From Janthinobacterium sp. 17J80-10 (GTDB lineage: Bacteria > Pseudomonadota > Gammaproteobacteria > Burkholderiales > Burkholderiaceae_D): a stretch of 64,000 nucleotides of DNA. Below, one piece after another: positions 54,077 through 63,992 of this stretch. Under the pieces are notes generated by a model that was not told the origin of the DNA, made no database searches, and saw only the letters and a list, made by a program, of their open reading frames with translations. The stretch lies in assembly GCF_004114795.1 (NCBI RefSeq), contig NZ_CP035311.1:620001-684000 (forward strand). The letters run 5' to 3'. Each line of letters begins with the position of its first letter. Position 1 is the first letter of the stretch. The position numbers and the translations under genes are program-made.

Positions 54077-55543
54077 ATGCAACTGCGCGACCCTTCCCTG
54101 CTGCGGCAGCAGGCATACATCGGCGGCGAATGGCGTGATGCCGCTTCTGGCGCCACCCTGGCCGTGACCAATCCGGCCGACGGCAGTGCGCTGGGCAGCG
54201 TGCCCGACATGGGGCAGGCCGAAACCCGCGAGGCGATCGCTGCTGCCGAACGTGCCTTGCCGGCATGGCGCGCGAAAACAGGCAAGGAACGCGGCGCCAT
54301 CCTGCGCCGCTGGTACGACCTGATCCTGCAAAATACCGATGACCTGGCGTTGCTGATGACGCTGGAGCAAGGCAAGCCGCTGGCCGAAGCGCGCGGCGAA
54401 ATCGCCTATGCGCTGTCATTCGTCGAATGGTTCGCCGAAGAAGCCAAGCGCGTCTATGGCGACGTTTTGCCATCCACCCGCGGCGACCAGCGCCTGCTGG
54501 CGTTTCGCCAGCCGATCGGCGTGTGCGCGGCGATCACCGCCTGGAATTTCCCCAGTGCCCTGGTGACCCGGAAAGTCACGCCGGCGCTGGCTGCCGGTTG
54601 CACGGTGGTGCTCAAGCCCGCGGAACTCACGCCCTATTCGGCGCTGGCGCTGGCGGCGCTGGCCGAACAAGCTGGCCTGCCGCCAGGCGTCTTCAATATC
54701 GTCACCGGCAACCCCGTGGCAATCGGCGGCGAACTGACGTCCAATCCGACGGTGCGCAAGCTGACCTTTACCGGGTCGACCCCGACCGGCCGCCTGCTGA
54801 TGCAGCAAAGCGCAGCGAACATCAAGAAGCTGTCGCTGGAGCTGGGCGGCAATGCGCCCTTCATCGTGTTCGACGATGCTGACCTGGATGCCGCCCTCGA
54901 GGGGCTGATGCAGTCCAAGTTCCGCAACGCCGGCCAGACCTGCGTCTGCGCCAACCGCGTCTATGTGCACGAGGCCGTGTATGACGACTTTGCCGCGCGC
55001 CTGGCCAGGCGTGTGGCTACTCTCCGCGTCGGCAACGGTCTTGAAGACGGCGTCGAGCAGGGGCCGCTGATCGATGGCCGCGCCTTGCAGAAAGTGCAGC
55101 GCCTGGTGGGCGATGCAGTTGAGAAGGGTGCGCAGCTGCATGTCGGGGGCAACCCGCATGCGCTGGGTGGCACCTACTTCGAGCCGAGCGTGATCGGCCC
55201 GGTCACCCCGGCCATGGAAATCGCCCGGGAAGAAATTTTCGGCCCGGTGGTGGCGCTGTTTCGCTTCCGCAGCGAAGCCGAAGTCATCGCCATGGCCAAT
55301 GACACCGAATCCGGCCTGGCCGCCTACTTCTACAGCGAAAACCTGGCGCGCGTCTGGCGCATGATGGAAGCGCTGGAATACGGCATGGTCGGCGTCAACA
55401 CCGGCATGATTTCCAACGAGGTCGGGCCGTTCGGCGGCATCAAGGAATCCGGCCTGGGACGCGAGGGATCCAAGTACGGCATCGAGGAATTCATGGAGCT
55501 GAAATACGCCTGCCTGTCGGGCAATTTCACAGCCGCCGCATAA
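54077..55543 (+). CDS. gabD: NAD(P)-dependent succinate-semialdehyde/glutarate-semialdehyde dehydrogenase family
   Basis: A 488-residue aldehyde dehydrogenase. The general base Glu is in [16 protein letters not shown] and the catalytic Cys in [28 protein letters not shown] is the cofactor loop. Closest type is GabD/DavD, which oxidises C4-C5 semialdehydes to dicarboxylates. ATG 54077 is chosen with GAGG about nine bases upstream; ATG 54068 is possible. Placed between the HMG-CoA lyase and an alcohol oxidase, it is a likely second step of an alcohol-to-acid conversion. The gabD symbol denotes family only. Confidence 0.9.
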   Translation: MQLRDPSLLRQQAYIGGEWRDAASGATLAVTNPADGSALGSVPDMGQAETREAIAAAERALPAWRAKTGKERGAILRRWYDLILQNTDDLALLMTLEQGKPLAEARGEIAYALSFVEWFAEEAKRVYGDVLPSTRGDQRLLAFRQPIGVCAAITAWNFPSALVTRKVTPALAAGCTVVLKPAELTPYSALALAALAEQAGLPPGVFNIVTGNPVAIGGELTSNPTVRKLTFTGSTPTGRLLMQQSAANIKKLSLELGGNAPFIVFDDADLDAALEGLMQSKFRNAGQTCVCANRVYVHEAVYDDFAARLARRVATLRVGNGLEDGVEQGPLIDGRALQKVQRLVGDAVEKGAQLHVGGNPHALGGTYFEPSVIGPVTPAMEIAREEIFGPVVALFRFRSEAEVIAMANDTESGLAAYFYSENLARVWRMMEALEYGMVGVNTGMISNEVGPFGGIKESGLGREGSKYGIEEFMELKYACLSGNFTAAA

Positions 55544-55580
55544 GCCGGCGCACAAGCACCAGACGGAGACAAGCACGACC

Positions 55581-57245
55581 ATGACACAAGCAGCAAGCAA
55601 TCCTTCCGAAACCTTCGATTACGTCATCGTCGGTTCGGGCGCCGCCGGCGCCATCCTCGCCAATCGCCTGTCCGAAGATGGCAAGGCGACTGTCTGCCTG
55701 CTGGAAGCAGGCTCGGCCGACTGGCATCCCTATATCCACATTCCGGCCGGCTTCATCAAGACGCTGTTCAATCCGGCATGGACCTGGCAGTTCCAGAGCG
55801 AACCCACCGACATGACCAACGGTCGCCGCATTCCGCTGCCGCAGGGGCGCGTTCTGGGCGGCTCGACCTCGATCAACGGCCTGGTGTACAACCGCGGCCA
55901 GCGCAACGATTTCGACCAGTGGGCGCAACTGGGCAACGCCGGCTGGAGTTATGCCGAAGTGCTGCCGTATTTCAAGCGCACGGAACGCCGCAGCGGCGGT
56001 GACGACCGCTACCGCGGGCGCACCGGCGCATTGCCGATCTCCGACATCGAATGGATCCATCCGATCAGCGAAGCCTTCATTGCCGGCGCCGAGTCACTGG
56101 GCATCCCGCGCAACCCGGATTACAACGGCGCCGAACAGGCTGGCGTCGGCTATTACCAGCGCACCATCCAGGGCCGCTGGCGCATGAGCACTTCGCGCAC
56201 CTTCCTGTGGCCGGCACGCTCGCGCAGCAACCTGTCCATCAAGACCAATGCGCAGGCGATCCAGATTCTGCTGGACGGCAAGCGCGCCACCGGCGTGCGT
56301 TACATGAAGAACCGCGAACTCGCCAGCGCCCGTGACGTGCTGGCGCGGCGCGAAGTGATCATCTGCGCCGGCGCCATCAACACCCCCAAGCTGCTGCAGC
56401 TCTCCGGCATCGGTCCGGAAGCGCTGCTGCGCGACATCGGCGTGCCGGTGCGTCATCACTTGCCCGGCGTCGGCGCCAACCTGAGCGACCATTTCTCGGT
56501 GCGCCTGGTGGCGCGCGTCAAGAACATCGGCACCATGAACGAAATGGTCAGCGGCCTCGGCCTGGGTGGCCAGATTGCCCGCTGGCTGCTGGGGCGTCCC
56601 AACATCCTGGCGCTGAGTCCGTCGCTGGTGCATTTCTTCTGGAAATCGAAAGAGGGCCTGGCGCTGCCCGACCTGCAAGGCGTGTTTTCGCCGGCCAGCT
56701 ACAAGGAAGGTTATGTCGGCATGCTCGACAGCTTTCCCGGCATGACGGCCGGGGTCTGGCAGCACCGGCCAGACAGCCGCGGCTATGTGCACGCGCGTTC
56801 GGCCGACGTCTTTGCCGACCCGCTTATCCAGGCGAACTATCTGCAGGACCCGCGTGACCGCGAAGTGCTGGTCAACGGCATCCGCCTGGCGCGGCGCCTG
56901 TTGCAGAGCCCGGCGCTGGCGCAGTACGTCGAATGCGAAACGCTGCCGGGGCCGGACAAGGTCGGCGACGATGAGTTGCTCGACTTTGCGCGGCGCTATG
57001 GCGTGTCTTCCTATCATTTGAACGGCACCGCGCGCATGGGACCGGCTGAGGATCCCATGGCGGTGGTGGATGCACAGTTGCGCGTGCACGGGCTGACAGG
57101 CTTGCGCGTGGCGGATTCGTCGGTCATGCCGACTATTCCCTCGGCCAATATCTGCGCCGCGACCATGATGATCGCGGAAAAGGCGGCGGACATGATCCGC
57201 GGCCGCGCTGCCCTGGCCGCAGAAGCGCTTCCGGTGGCAGCGTAG
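55581..57245 (+). CDS. GMC-family FAD alcohol dehydrogenase (choline dehydrogenase-like)
   Basis: A 554-residue glucose-methanol-choline oxidoreductase. The FAD site VIVGSGAAGAILANRL is at residues 13-28, GRVLGGSTSINGLVYNRG is the second GMC signature, and the active-site pair appears as YHLNGTARMG (His) and SANICAATMMI (Asn). GMC enzymes of this kind oxidise primary alcohols to aldehydes and pass electrons to the chain (like AlkJ) or oxygen. The gene begins 37 bases after the aldehyde dehydrogenase. Confidence 0.92.
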   Translation: MTQAASNPSETFDYVIVGSGAAGAILANRLSEDGKATVCLLEAGSADWHPYIHIPAGFIKTLFNPAWTWQFQSEPTDMTNGRRIPLPQGRVLGGSTSINGLVYNRGQRNDFDQWAQLGNAGWSYAEVLPYFKRTERRSGGDDRYRGRTGALPISDIEWIHPISEAFIAGAESLGIPRNPDYNGAEQAGVGYYQRTIQGRWRMSTSRTFLWPARSRSNLSIKTNAQAIQILLDGKRATGVRYMKNRELASARDVLARREVIICAGAINTPKLLQLSGIGPEALLRDIGVPVRHHLPGVGANLSDHFSVRLVARVKNIGTMNEMVSGLGLGGQIARWLLGRPNILALSPSLVHFFWKSKEGLALPDLQGVFSPASYKEGYVGMLDSFPGMTAGVWQHRPDSRGYVHARSADVFADPLIQANYLQDPRDREVLVNGIRLARRLLQSPALAQYVECETLPGPDKVGDDELLDFARRYGVSSYHLNGTARMGPAEDPMAVVDAQLRVHGLTGLRVADSSVMPTIPSANICAATMMIAEKAADMIRGRAALAAEALPVAA

Positions 57246-57347
57246 GGGACAACCGATTTAACCAGGCAGACCGGGATGCCTGCCGCAGCATTGCTGCAGG
57301 TGCAATCCGGCAATCAATCAGGCAATAACCACTTCATGGAGATGAAC

Positions 57348-58562
57348 ATGCAATTCAAACGTAAAGCAGTGGCGCTGGCAGTCGCAGCGACAACCGCCAT
57401 GGGCGCAGCGGCGCCGGCCCTGGCCCAGATTTCCGGCGACACCGTCAAGATCGGCATGATCACCGACATGTCGGGCGTGTATGCCGACATTTCCGGCCAG
57501 GGCGGCATCGAAGCCATCAAGATGGCGATTGCCGACATGGGTGGCGCCATCAATGGCAAGAAAATCGAGATGGTCTATGCCGACCACTTGCAAAAGGCCG
57601 ACATCGGCTCCAGCAAGGCGCGCGAATGGGTCGACCGCGACGGCGTCGACTTGCTCATGGCCGGCTCCAATTCCGCCGTCATGCTGGCGGTCGGCAAGAT
57701 CGCCGCAGAAAAGAAAAAGGTCTTCCTCATCCCCGCCACCGGCACCGGCCGCATCACCAATGAGGATTGCAATCCCTACATGGTGCACTACGGTTACGAC
57801 ACCGTGGCAGCAGCACGCGGCACCAGTTCGGCGGTGGTCAAGCAGGGCGGCAAGAGCTGGTATTACCTGACGGCCGACTATGTCTTCGGCATGTCGCTCG
57901 AAGGCGATTCCGCCAAGGTGGTCAAGGCCAATGGCGGCACCGTGATCGGCGCGGCGCGCCATCCCCTGAATGCGTCGGACTTCTCGTCCTTCCTGATGCA
58001 GGCGCAGGCTTCCAAGGCGCAGGTGCTGGGCTTTGCCAATGCCAGCAATGACCTCGTCAGCGCCATCAAGGGCGCCAACGAATTCGGCGTGAACAAGACC
58101 ATGAAGATGGCGGTGTTGCTGATGTTCATCACCGACGTGCATGCGCTGGGGCTGCAGCAGACCCAGGGCCTGTACTCGACCGACAGCTGGTACTGGGACC
58201 AGAGCCCGGAATCGCGCGCCTGGTCCAAGCGTTACTTTGCCGTGATGAAGCGCATGCCCACCGCCCTGCATGCCTCGACCTACTCGGCTGCGATGACGTA
58301 CCTGAAAGCGGTCAAGACGCTGGGCACGGACGACAGCGACAAGGTCATGGCGTACCTGAAGAAAAACCCGGTCAACGACATGTACACCAGCAATGCGATG
58401 ATCCGCGAGGATGGCCGCCTGATGAGCGACCTGAAGCTGATCCAGGTGAAGACGCCAGCGGAATCGAAGGCGCCGTGGGATTACTACAAGATCGTGCAGA
58501 CGATTCCCGCAGCCGACGCCTTCACCACCAAGGCCGAATCCAAGTGCGCCATGTGGAAGTAA
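57348..58562 (+). CDS. ABC transporter periplasmic binding protein, branched-chain amino acid type
   Basis: A 404-residue Peripla_BP_6 protein with signal peptide (MQFKRKAVALAVAATTAMGA, cleavage after ALA-Q). The mature end is VKIGMITDMSGVYADISGQG. Three starts are in frame (57336, 57342, 57348); the last has GGAG at the right distance. It is a paralogue of the protein at 1833-3047. No permease or ATPase gene is adjacent. Co-orientation with the catabolic genes suggests it captures their substrate, or a related acid. Confidence 0.9.
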   Translation: MQFKRKAVALAVAATTAMGAAAPALAQISGDTVKIGMITDMSGVYADISGQGGIEAIKMAIADMGGAINGKKIEMVYADHLQKADIGSSKAREWVDRDGVDLLMAGSNSAVMLAVGKIAAEKKKVFLIPATGTGRITNEDCNPYMVHYGYDTVAAARGTSSAVVKQGGKSWYYLTADYVFGMSLEGDSAKVVKANGGTVIGAARHPLNASDFSSFLMQAQASKAQVLGFANASNDLVSAIKGANEFGVNKTMKMAVLLMFITDVHALGLQQTQGLYSTDSWYWDQSPESRAWSKRYFAVMKRMPTALHASTYSAAMTYLKAVKTLGTDDSDKVMAYLKKNPVNDMYTSNAMIREDGRLMSDLKLIQVKTPAESKAPWDYYKIVQTIPAADAFTTKAESKCAMWK

Positions 58563-58596
58563 TGCCGGCATGGCGTCGCGCCTGCGTCGCCCCATG

Positions 58597-58627
58597 AAAA
58601 ATGGCACCCGCGGGGTGCCATTTTTTT
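58597..58627. terminator. Bidirectional intrinsic terminator
   Basis: A perfect 13-base stem: AAAAATGGCACCC (58597-58609) and GGGTGCCATTTTT (58613-58625) around GCG. T-run continues to 58627, and the A-run serves the opposite strand, so it separates the binding protein (plus) from the GGDEF-EAL gene (minus). Confidence 0.92.
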
Positions 58628-58667
58628 CGTTCGGCCGGCCGGTGCTCGCGGGCAGGGCTGGTTATCT

Positions 58668-61655
58668 TCAATGCAGCTTCTTGGGGTGCAGCAGTTCCAG
58701 CAAATCGGTCTGGCCATGGATCGTTTCGCCCTTGCCCAGCGTGCGTACGAAGTTGGCCAGGCGGTCATCCTTGATGAAGCTGGCCGACGATTCCGCTTCC
58801 AGCAATCTCGCCGGATCCTGTGGCCGCGCCACGGCGAAGCCTTGCACGTAATCGACGCCGATTTCCGCCAGCGTTTGCACCGTGGCATGGTCTTCCGCCC
58901 ACTCGGCAATGGTTTTCATGCCAAGGTTCATCGCCAGGTTGACGATCGCTTCCACGATGGCCACGTTGGTCGGGTGCTCGTTCATGTTGACGACGAAGCT
59001 GCCGTCGATTTTCAGTACGTCGGCAGGCAATTCCTTCAGGTAGGAGAAGGATGTATAGCCGGCGCCGAAATCATCCAGTGCGACCTTGACGCCGTAGCTG
59101 CGCACCTTGTCGATGAAGCGCCGCGTATTGTTGAGATCGTGCAGCGCGACGCTTTCGGTAATCTCGACGCACAGGCGTCCGGCGGCGCGGGGGTTATCCG
59201 CCAGCATGGCATACGCATCCTGCACGAAGCGCTCGTCGTTGAGCGATGCGCCGCTCAGGTTCATGCAGACAAAGCGGGTGCGGCTCAAGCGGTCGTAATG
59301 GCGGTCGATCCAGTCCAGCGTTGTGGACATCACCCAGCGGTCCACCACGCCGGTGCGGCCGCTGTTTTCGGCTGCCCCGATGATGCGGCCGGCCGGGATG
59401 ATGCTGCCGTCGGCATTGCGCATGCGCAGCAGCACTTCGAAATTGAGCGACTCGTGCGGCGTTTTCAGCGACATGATCGGTTGCATTTCGAGGAACAGTC
59501 CTTCCAGCAGGCTGTTGCCGGAAAGGCGCTCGACCAGTTTCAGCTCGGCTTCGCGGTCATGGAACGCCTTGGCGTTTTTCTCGTACACCACCAGGCCTTC
59601 GTTATGGCCGCCCTTGGCTTCGCGGCAGGCGCGGTCGGCGTTGGCCAGGGCATCCTTGATCTGGGTGCCGGCGCTGATGTCGATCAGGCCGATGGAAACG
59701 CCGACCTGGAATGCCTTGTCGCCGATGCGGTAGGGTTCGGTGCTGACCGCGCCGATGATGCCGCGGCAAGTCCAGGCCGCCGGCTGCATGGTGGTGTTGG
59801 GCATGACGATGACGAATTCGTCGCCGCCGACCCGGCCGATAAGCTGGGTGCCGGTCAGCATGCCGGAAATGCGCTCGCACACCTGGCGCAGCACCTGGTC
59901 GCCGGTGGTGTGGCCATACAGGTCGTTGATCAGCTTGAAGCGGTCGAGATCGAGATACGCCAGTGCCAGCGGCTTGCCGTCAGCCAGTTGCGTGGTCGCG
60001 GATTCGTACATTTGCTCGATGCCGCGGCGGTTGTAGACACGGGTCAGGGGATCGTTCAGGGCCATGAAGCGCAAGTTCTCGTCCGCCTTGGATTTTTCCG
60101 TGACATCCTGCAGCCATCCCTCGATCTTGCCACGCGACAGGGCGGCCTTGACCAGGTAGCGCTTCTGCTCGCCATCGGTGCCCTGCGCACGGCTCCTGAT
60201 TTCCAGCTCGGCGCCATGGCCCACATGCACCTGGTCGAGCAATTGGCTCCAGGCGCCGTGGTCAAAATATTGTCCCCACTGGTTGTATTGTGGCGCCATC
60301 ACGTCGTATCCCAGCATGGCTAACAGCGCCGGGTTGGCGTTGAGGAACCGCCCCTGCAAGTCGAGGGTGAACAGGCCGATCGGCATGGCTTCATAGTTGT
60401 GGCGCAGTTCCGCCTGCGCTTCCAGCCGTTCCTGGTGCTCGCTGCGCATTTGCGCTGCCAGCGCAAGCGAGGCCAGCAGGCTTGAGGACAGCGCGGCTGT
60501 GACACTGTTGACGGTGCCGAGCATGCCTTTCCAGCCGAACGCCGCCGCCAGCACTTCGTACAGGCTCGCGCCCAGGGTGATGGCAATCGAGGCGCTGTAC
60601 CAGATCGCCACCGGCGAGCGGGCGATCAGCAGGATGCGGATGAGCAGGAACACCAGCAACGGCACGCCGACCAGGGTGCTGATCCAGAACACCGGCAAAA
60701 ATTTTGCATAGGGCATGATCAGCGCCAGCGGCAACAGCAACACGCAAATCCATTGCATGCCCTGCATCAGCCAGGCGTAACCCACCCTGGGTAAATCATC
60801 CCGGAACAGCGCCTTGAACAGGCTGACGGTCGCAATGAAATACACGGTGATGGTCAGCAGGCGGCTTTGCTGCATCCACTCGGGCGGAATGGTTTGCCCA
60901 AGCCACTGGAAATCCCATCCCGCCGAAAGCGCGCCGACCCGGAGATTGACCAGCAGCCAGGCCGAGAACAGCAGGTAAGTGCCGTCGCGGTTGAGCAAGG
61001 CGGTGACGAGCATGAACAGCGCCAGGACAATCATGCCGCCTTCGAGCAGTCCCGAGTGGCGGTGGAAGGCCAGCATATTGGCATTCAATTGGGCCGCAGG
61101 CCATTGCGCCACCGTCAGGCGCGCCGGCCCCACGAAACTGGCCTGGCATAGTACGCGCGAAGATTGCAGCGATGCATCGAGGCCCAGCGCGAAGCCGGCC
61201 TTCGCGCCTGCCAGCGCGCCTTGCACCTGGTTGCGGTCGGCGCGCCCGAGTTCCTGCAGGTTGTCGGCATCCCAGCAAGCGGTCTTTTGCGCATGCCGCG
61301 ACGGCAGTTCGATCGCCACGGCAGGTGCGCCAGGCGTACGTTTCAAATCGAATGCAAACCAGAAGGGCGTCTCTGCCAGTTTAGTGTCAAACATGGCGGT
61401 TTCCGCCTTGCCGTCCAGGCGGGCGAGCGCTTGTTGCGGTGTCAGTTCGGCGCCGGCATCGGCGATAACCCGAAACGCCAGCGCCGTGGCGTTACCGGCA
61501 GCAGGGTAATGTGACTTCCATGCGAATGCCGCCGTCACCGACAGCAAGGCGATCAGGATCGGCAGCGCGTACGCCGCAAAGTAATACAGGATTTTGTCCA
61601 GCGCAGCCTGGACGTAGCGGTGTCGGTGCGACAGCGCTTTGAAAGCGGTAGTCAT
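58668..61655 (-). CDS. 7TM-PAS-GGDEF-EAL c-di-GMP enzyme
   Basis: A 995-residue protein. An N-terminal helix and periplasmic domain (about 45-190) are followed by a seven-helix module (about 205-400, 7TMR-DISM-like), a PAS domain (about 420-530), a GGDEF domain (about 540-700) with intact RVGGDEF, and an EAL domain (about 715-965). The EAL signature is EVL (NFEVLLR), but other catalytic residues appear present: CMNLSGAS, VEITES, ALDDFGAGYTSF, LKIDGSFV, AEWAED and QGF. No RxxD inhibitory site precedes GGDEF. Either activity, or both, may operate. It is downstream of the FeeM-like gene on the same strand, 137 bases apart. Confidence 0.9.
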   Translation of the reverse strand: MTTAFKALSHRHRYVQAALDKILYYFAAYALPILIALLSVTAAFAWKSHYPAAGNATALAFRVIADAGAELTPQQALARLDGKAETAMFDTKLAETPFWFAFDLKRTPGAPAVAIELPSRHAQKTACWDADNLQELGRADRNQVQGALAGAKAGFALGLDASLQSSRVLCQASFVGPARLTVAQWPAAQLNANMLAFHRHSGLLEGGMIVLALFMLVTALLNRDGTYLLFSAWLLVNLRVGALSAGWDFQWLGQTIPPEWMQQSRLLTITVYFIATVSLFKALFRDDLPRVGYAWLMQGMQWICVLLLPLALIMPYAKFLPVFWISTLVGVPLLVFLLIRILLIARSPVAIWYSASIAITLGASLYEVLAAAFGWKGMLGTVNSVTAALSSSLLASLALAAQMRSEHQERLEAQAELRHNYEAMPIGLFTLDLQGRFLNANPALLAMLGYDVMAPQYNQWGQYFDHGAWSQLLDQVHVGHGAELEIRSRAQGTDGEQKRYLVKAALSRGKIEGWLQDVTEKSKADENLRFMALNDPLTRVYNRRGIEQMYESATTQLADGKPLALAYLDLDRFKLINDLYGHTTGDQVLRQVCERISGMLTGTQLIGRVGGDEFVIVMPNTTMQPAAWTCRGIIGAVSTEPYRIGDKAFQVGVSIGLIDISAGTQIKDALANADRACREAKGGHNEGLVVYEKNAKAFHDREAELKLVERLSGNSLLEGLFLEMQPIMSLKTPHESLNFEVLLRMRNADGSIIPAGRIIGAAENSGRTGVVDRWVMSTTLDWIDRHYDRLSRTRFVCMNLSGASLNDERFVQDAYAMLADNPRAAGRLCVEITESVALHDLNNTRRFIDKVRSYGVKVALDDFGAGYTSFSYLKELPADVLKIDGSFVVNMNEHPTNVAIVEAIVNLAMNLGMKTIAEWAEDHATVQTLAEIGVDYVQGFAVARPQDPARLLEAESSASFIKDDRLANFVRTLGKGETIHGQTDLLELLHPKKLH

Positions 61656-61792
61656 GGTTGTGGGTCCCCATCTCTACCGCATCTTAGCTTAATTTCACAC
61701 TTTATTTCTGTGATGTAACATTTTGGTGCGTATATTTAGTGGCCTGCTAGCAACACTGTTTATATTGGAACAGGCCAATGCCGCATCCTCAC

Positions 61793-62527
61793 TTACTGCA
61801 GTTGCGACACATGCTTGTTGCCGATGTCGATGTCCGGGTGGCGCGTGTGGAAAATAAAATTGGTCAAGGGGTGTTTCGCCAGGTTCCAGCGTTCTTCCGC
61901 TGTGGCGACTTCAAATGACAGCACGCGGTGAGGCATGTTATTGGCGTGCCGCAGCGGGATATATCCCATGCCTGGATACACTTCGGAAAACAGCAGGCGG
62001 TCATACTGGCGGTCGATCGGTGAGCGGCCGGCAATGACCATCCAGTCGATGCCGTTTTCCACGCAATACAGGAAGTACGCCTTGAACAGCACGGTCTTGA
62101 CGTTGCGGCCGATCTTCTGCTCGGTGACGCCAAGCCGGGTGGCTTCGGCCAGCGACTTGTTTTGCAGCCAGGCCGGCAATTCGACGGACTGTTCCAGGCT
62201 CAACGGGTTGTACCAGTTGGTCTGGATGCGCATGGTGCCGAGCGGCGAGCCGTCGAGCTTGGACTCGGCCAGCAGGATGGCAACGCCGCTGTCGCGGTCG
62301 TTCGGTTCGGCCATCTTGAGCGATTCGGCGAAACTGGGAACATGACGGGCATAGGCGGCGTAGCGGATTTGCAGTGCCTTGCTCAATTCTTCCTGCGTCT
62401 GCACCAGCCGCACTGTGAAGGGCAGGCGCTCTTCCGCGGTGGGTGCCGGGCGCGAGAGCGGCGCCTGCAAGGTGCGGTACTCGATATGGTGCGGAGAAAG
62501 GAGGGATGTATCCAGTTGGGTATCCAT
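61793..62527 (-). CDS. FeeM-like N-acyltransferase (GNAT fold)
   Basis: A 244-residue protein of the N-acyl-amino-acid synthase / autoinducer-synthase-like group. Typical strands are LQIRYAAYARHVPSFAE, LGTMRIQTNWYN and LAEATRLGVTEQ; the E-T-R-L-G-V motif is the acyl-carrier side of the FeeM fold. Start ATG 62527 follows AGGAA. FeeM makes long-chain N-acyl tyrosines using acyl-ACP. Here the amino acceptor is unknown, and there is no signal peptide. The c-di-GMP gene downstream hints that its product or activity is tied to lifestyle switching. Confidence 0.78.
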   Translation of the reverse strand: MDTQLDTSLLSPHHIEYRTLQAPLSRPAPTAEERLPFTVRLVQTQEELSKALQIRYAAYARHVPSFAESLKMAEPNDRDSGVAILLAESKLDGSPLGTMRIQTNWYNPLSLEQSVELPAWLQNKSLAEATRLGVTEQKIGRNVKTVLFKAYFLYCVENGIDWMVIAGRSPIDRQYDRLLFSEVYPGMGYIPLRHANNMPHRVLSFEVATAEERWNLAKHPLTNFIFHTRHPDIDIGNKHVSQLQ

Positions 62528-62663
62528 GGCGCGGTTCCTGGGGAAGCAGTGGTTAATGCAATGCATCGTAGCCCGTGCTTACCTCTTTGATAATTTGGAA
62601 AAGAGCAAGTAAACCCAGTCAGTTTCGGGGTTCGTGCCAGGCACTGGCGGCGGCGGGAGAAAT

Positions 62664-63539
62664 TCAGCCTTTGCGCATGGCTAGCGCAATGCCGGCCAGG
62701 GTCATGCCGATTGCGGCGGCTTCGCGGCCACCGAGCGGCTCACCCAGCGCCAGCGCGGCTGCACCTACACCGATGACCGGCGTCAGCAGGGTGGCGACGG
62801 ATGCGGTGGCTGGCGGCAATCGGCGTAGCGCCGCGAACCACGTCAGGTAACACACCGCCATGGGTACAATGGTCATGTAAATCATTACGCCGATGCCGGC
62901 GGGGCTGATGGCACCAAAATCTGGCTTTTCGACCAGCAGGCCGTACATCAGCATCGGTGCGCAACCCAAGGCCAGTTGCCAGGCCAGGCTGGTCAGGGGG
63001 GGCAACGCCAGCGGCGCCACTGCGACCGTTCCCAGGGCGAACAGGATGGCGGCACCCAAGGCAAACAGGACGCCCGGCAGCTTGTCGACGCCGAGCGCCA
63101 GTTCATGGCCGCCGAACAGCAGGCCAACGCCGCCAATACACAGGGCCAGTCCGCCAAGGCTGGTTGCACTGGGGCGCTTGCCGAGTAGAGGCCAGGCCAA
63201 TAGAGTCGCCCAGACCGGCATGGTATAGACCAGCAGCGCTGCTTGGCCGGCGTGCAGCCAGCGCATCGACAATGTCGAGAACCCCATCCACGCGAATACA
63301 TTGATAAAGGCGCTGACAACGAGCCGGATGATTTGCGCGCGGGGCACGTGCAGGGATTGCCCAAGACAAGCCGCAATACAGGCGATCGCCATGGCTGCGA
63401 TCACGCCAGCGCAACCCCGGGCAAACAGCGGAGGCCATTCGGTCAGGAGAAATTTCATCGCTGGCCAGTTCACCCCCCAGCCAATGGAGGTGATGGCAAG
63501 GCAGATCAAGCCAATCGAACGGGGTTGCAGCTTGGGCAA
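62664..63539 (-). CDS. EamA/DMT family transporter
   Basis: A 291-residue drug/metabolite transporter of two EamA repeats and ten helices. Repeat 1 includes GWGVNWPAMKFLLTEWPPLF and repeat 2 TPVIGVGAAALALGEPLGG. Such proteins export amino acids or metabolites. It lies upstream of the FeeM-like gene on the same strand, 136 bases away, so it could export its product, but co-transcription is uncertain. Confidence 0.87.
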   Translation of the reverse strand: MPKLQPRSIGLICLAITSIGWGVNWPAMKFLLTEWPPLFARGCAGVIAAMAIACIAACLGQSLHVPRAQIIRLVVSAFINVFAWMGFSTLSMRWLHAGQAALLVYTMPVWATLLAWPLLGKRPSATSLGGLALCIGGVGLLFGGHELALGVDKLPGVLFALGAAILFALGTVAVAPLALPPLTSLAWQLALGCAPMLMYGLLVEKPDFGAISPAGIGVMIYMTIVPMAVCYLTWFAALRRLPPATASVATLLTPVIGVGAAALALGEPLGGREAAAIGMTLAGIALAMRKG

Positions 63540-63779
63540 ATTCAGGCCATGCGAATTAGTGAACGGAAAGGTGTGTGCTGAAACATTGCAGCATAGCAGG
63601 CGCTGTTCGCATATGGTAACCGGTGGCGAGGATGTTTTCCAATTTTAATGCCTTTGTCTTGGGATGCTGCTGTGCGCAAGCCCTGGATGCTTGCGATTTT
63701 TTGAACACGCCAGGAACTTATTTGCATACTTTCCCTACGAAAGACATAGGCAAGGAATCTCTCTCCTGCGAGGTGCTTG

Positions 63780-63992
63780 ATGGTTCGATCTGAATATGAG
63801 GCGTACAAACTCGAAATCCTGGTCGAAGCCGCGTGCCGTTATACGCTGGTGATGGATCTGCTGTCCCTGATACATGACATGCGCAATGGCGAGCCGATCA
63901 ACTTTGCTGAATCGGAATTGATCAACACCGCCAGCGTTGCCGCACTTCTCGCCCGCGCAGAACGTCTCAGCCAGGGCATCGACAGAACCTAG
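63780..63992 (+). CDS. Small hypothetical protein
   Basis: A 70-residue hydrophilic helical protein (MVRSEYEAYKLEILVEAACR at its start), ending 8 bases before the window edge. GAGG is 6 bases before ATG 63780 (TTG 63777 is also in frame). No family recognised; the neat ribosome site is the main support. Confidence 0.5.
   Translation: MVRSEYEAYKLEILVEAACRYTLVMDLLSLIHDMRNGEPINFAESELINTASVAALLARAERLSQGIDRT

Noticed and set aside
61740-61777. Inverted repeat TGGCCTG / CAGGCCA between the FeeM-like and GGDEF-EAL genes
   Set aside because: The loop is long (24 bases) and no T-run follows on either strand, so it is not convincing as a terminator or operator.
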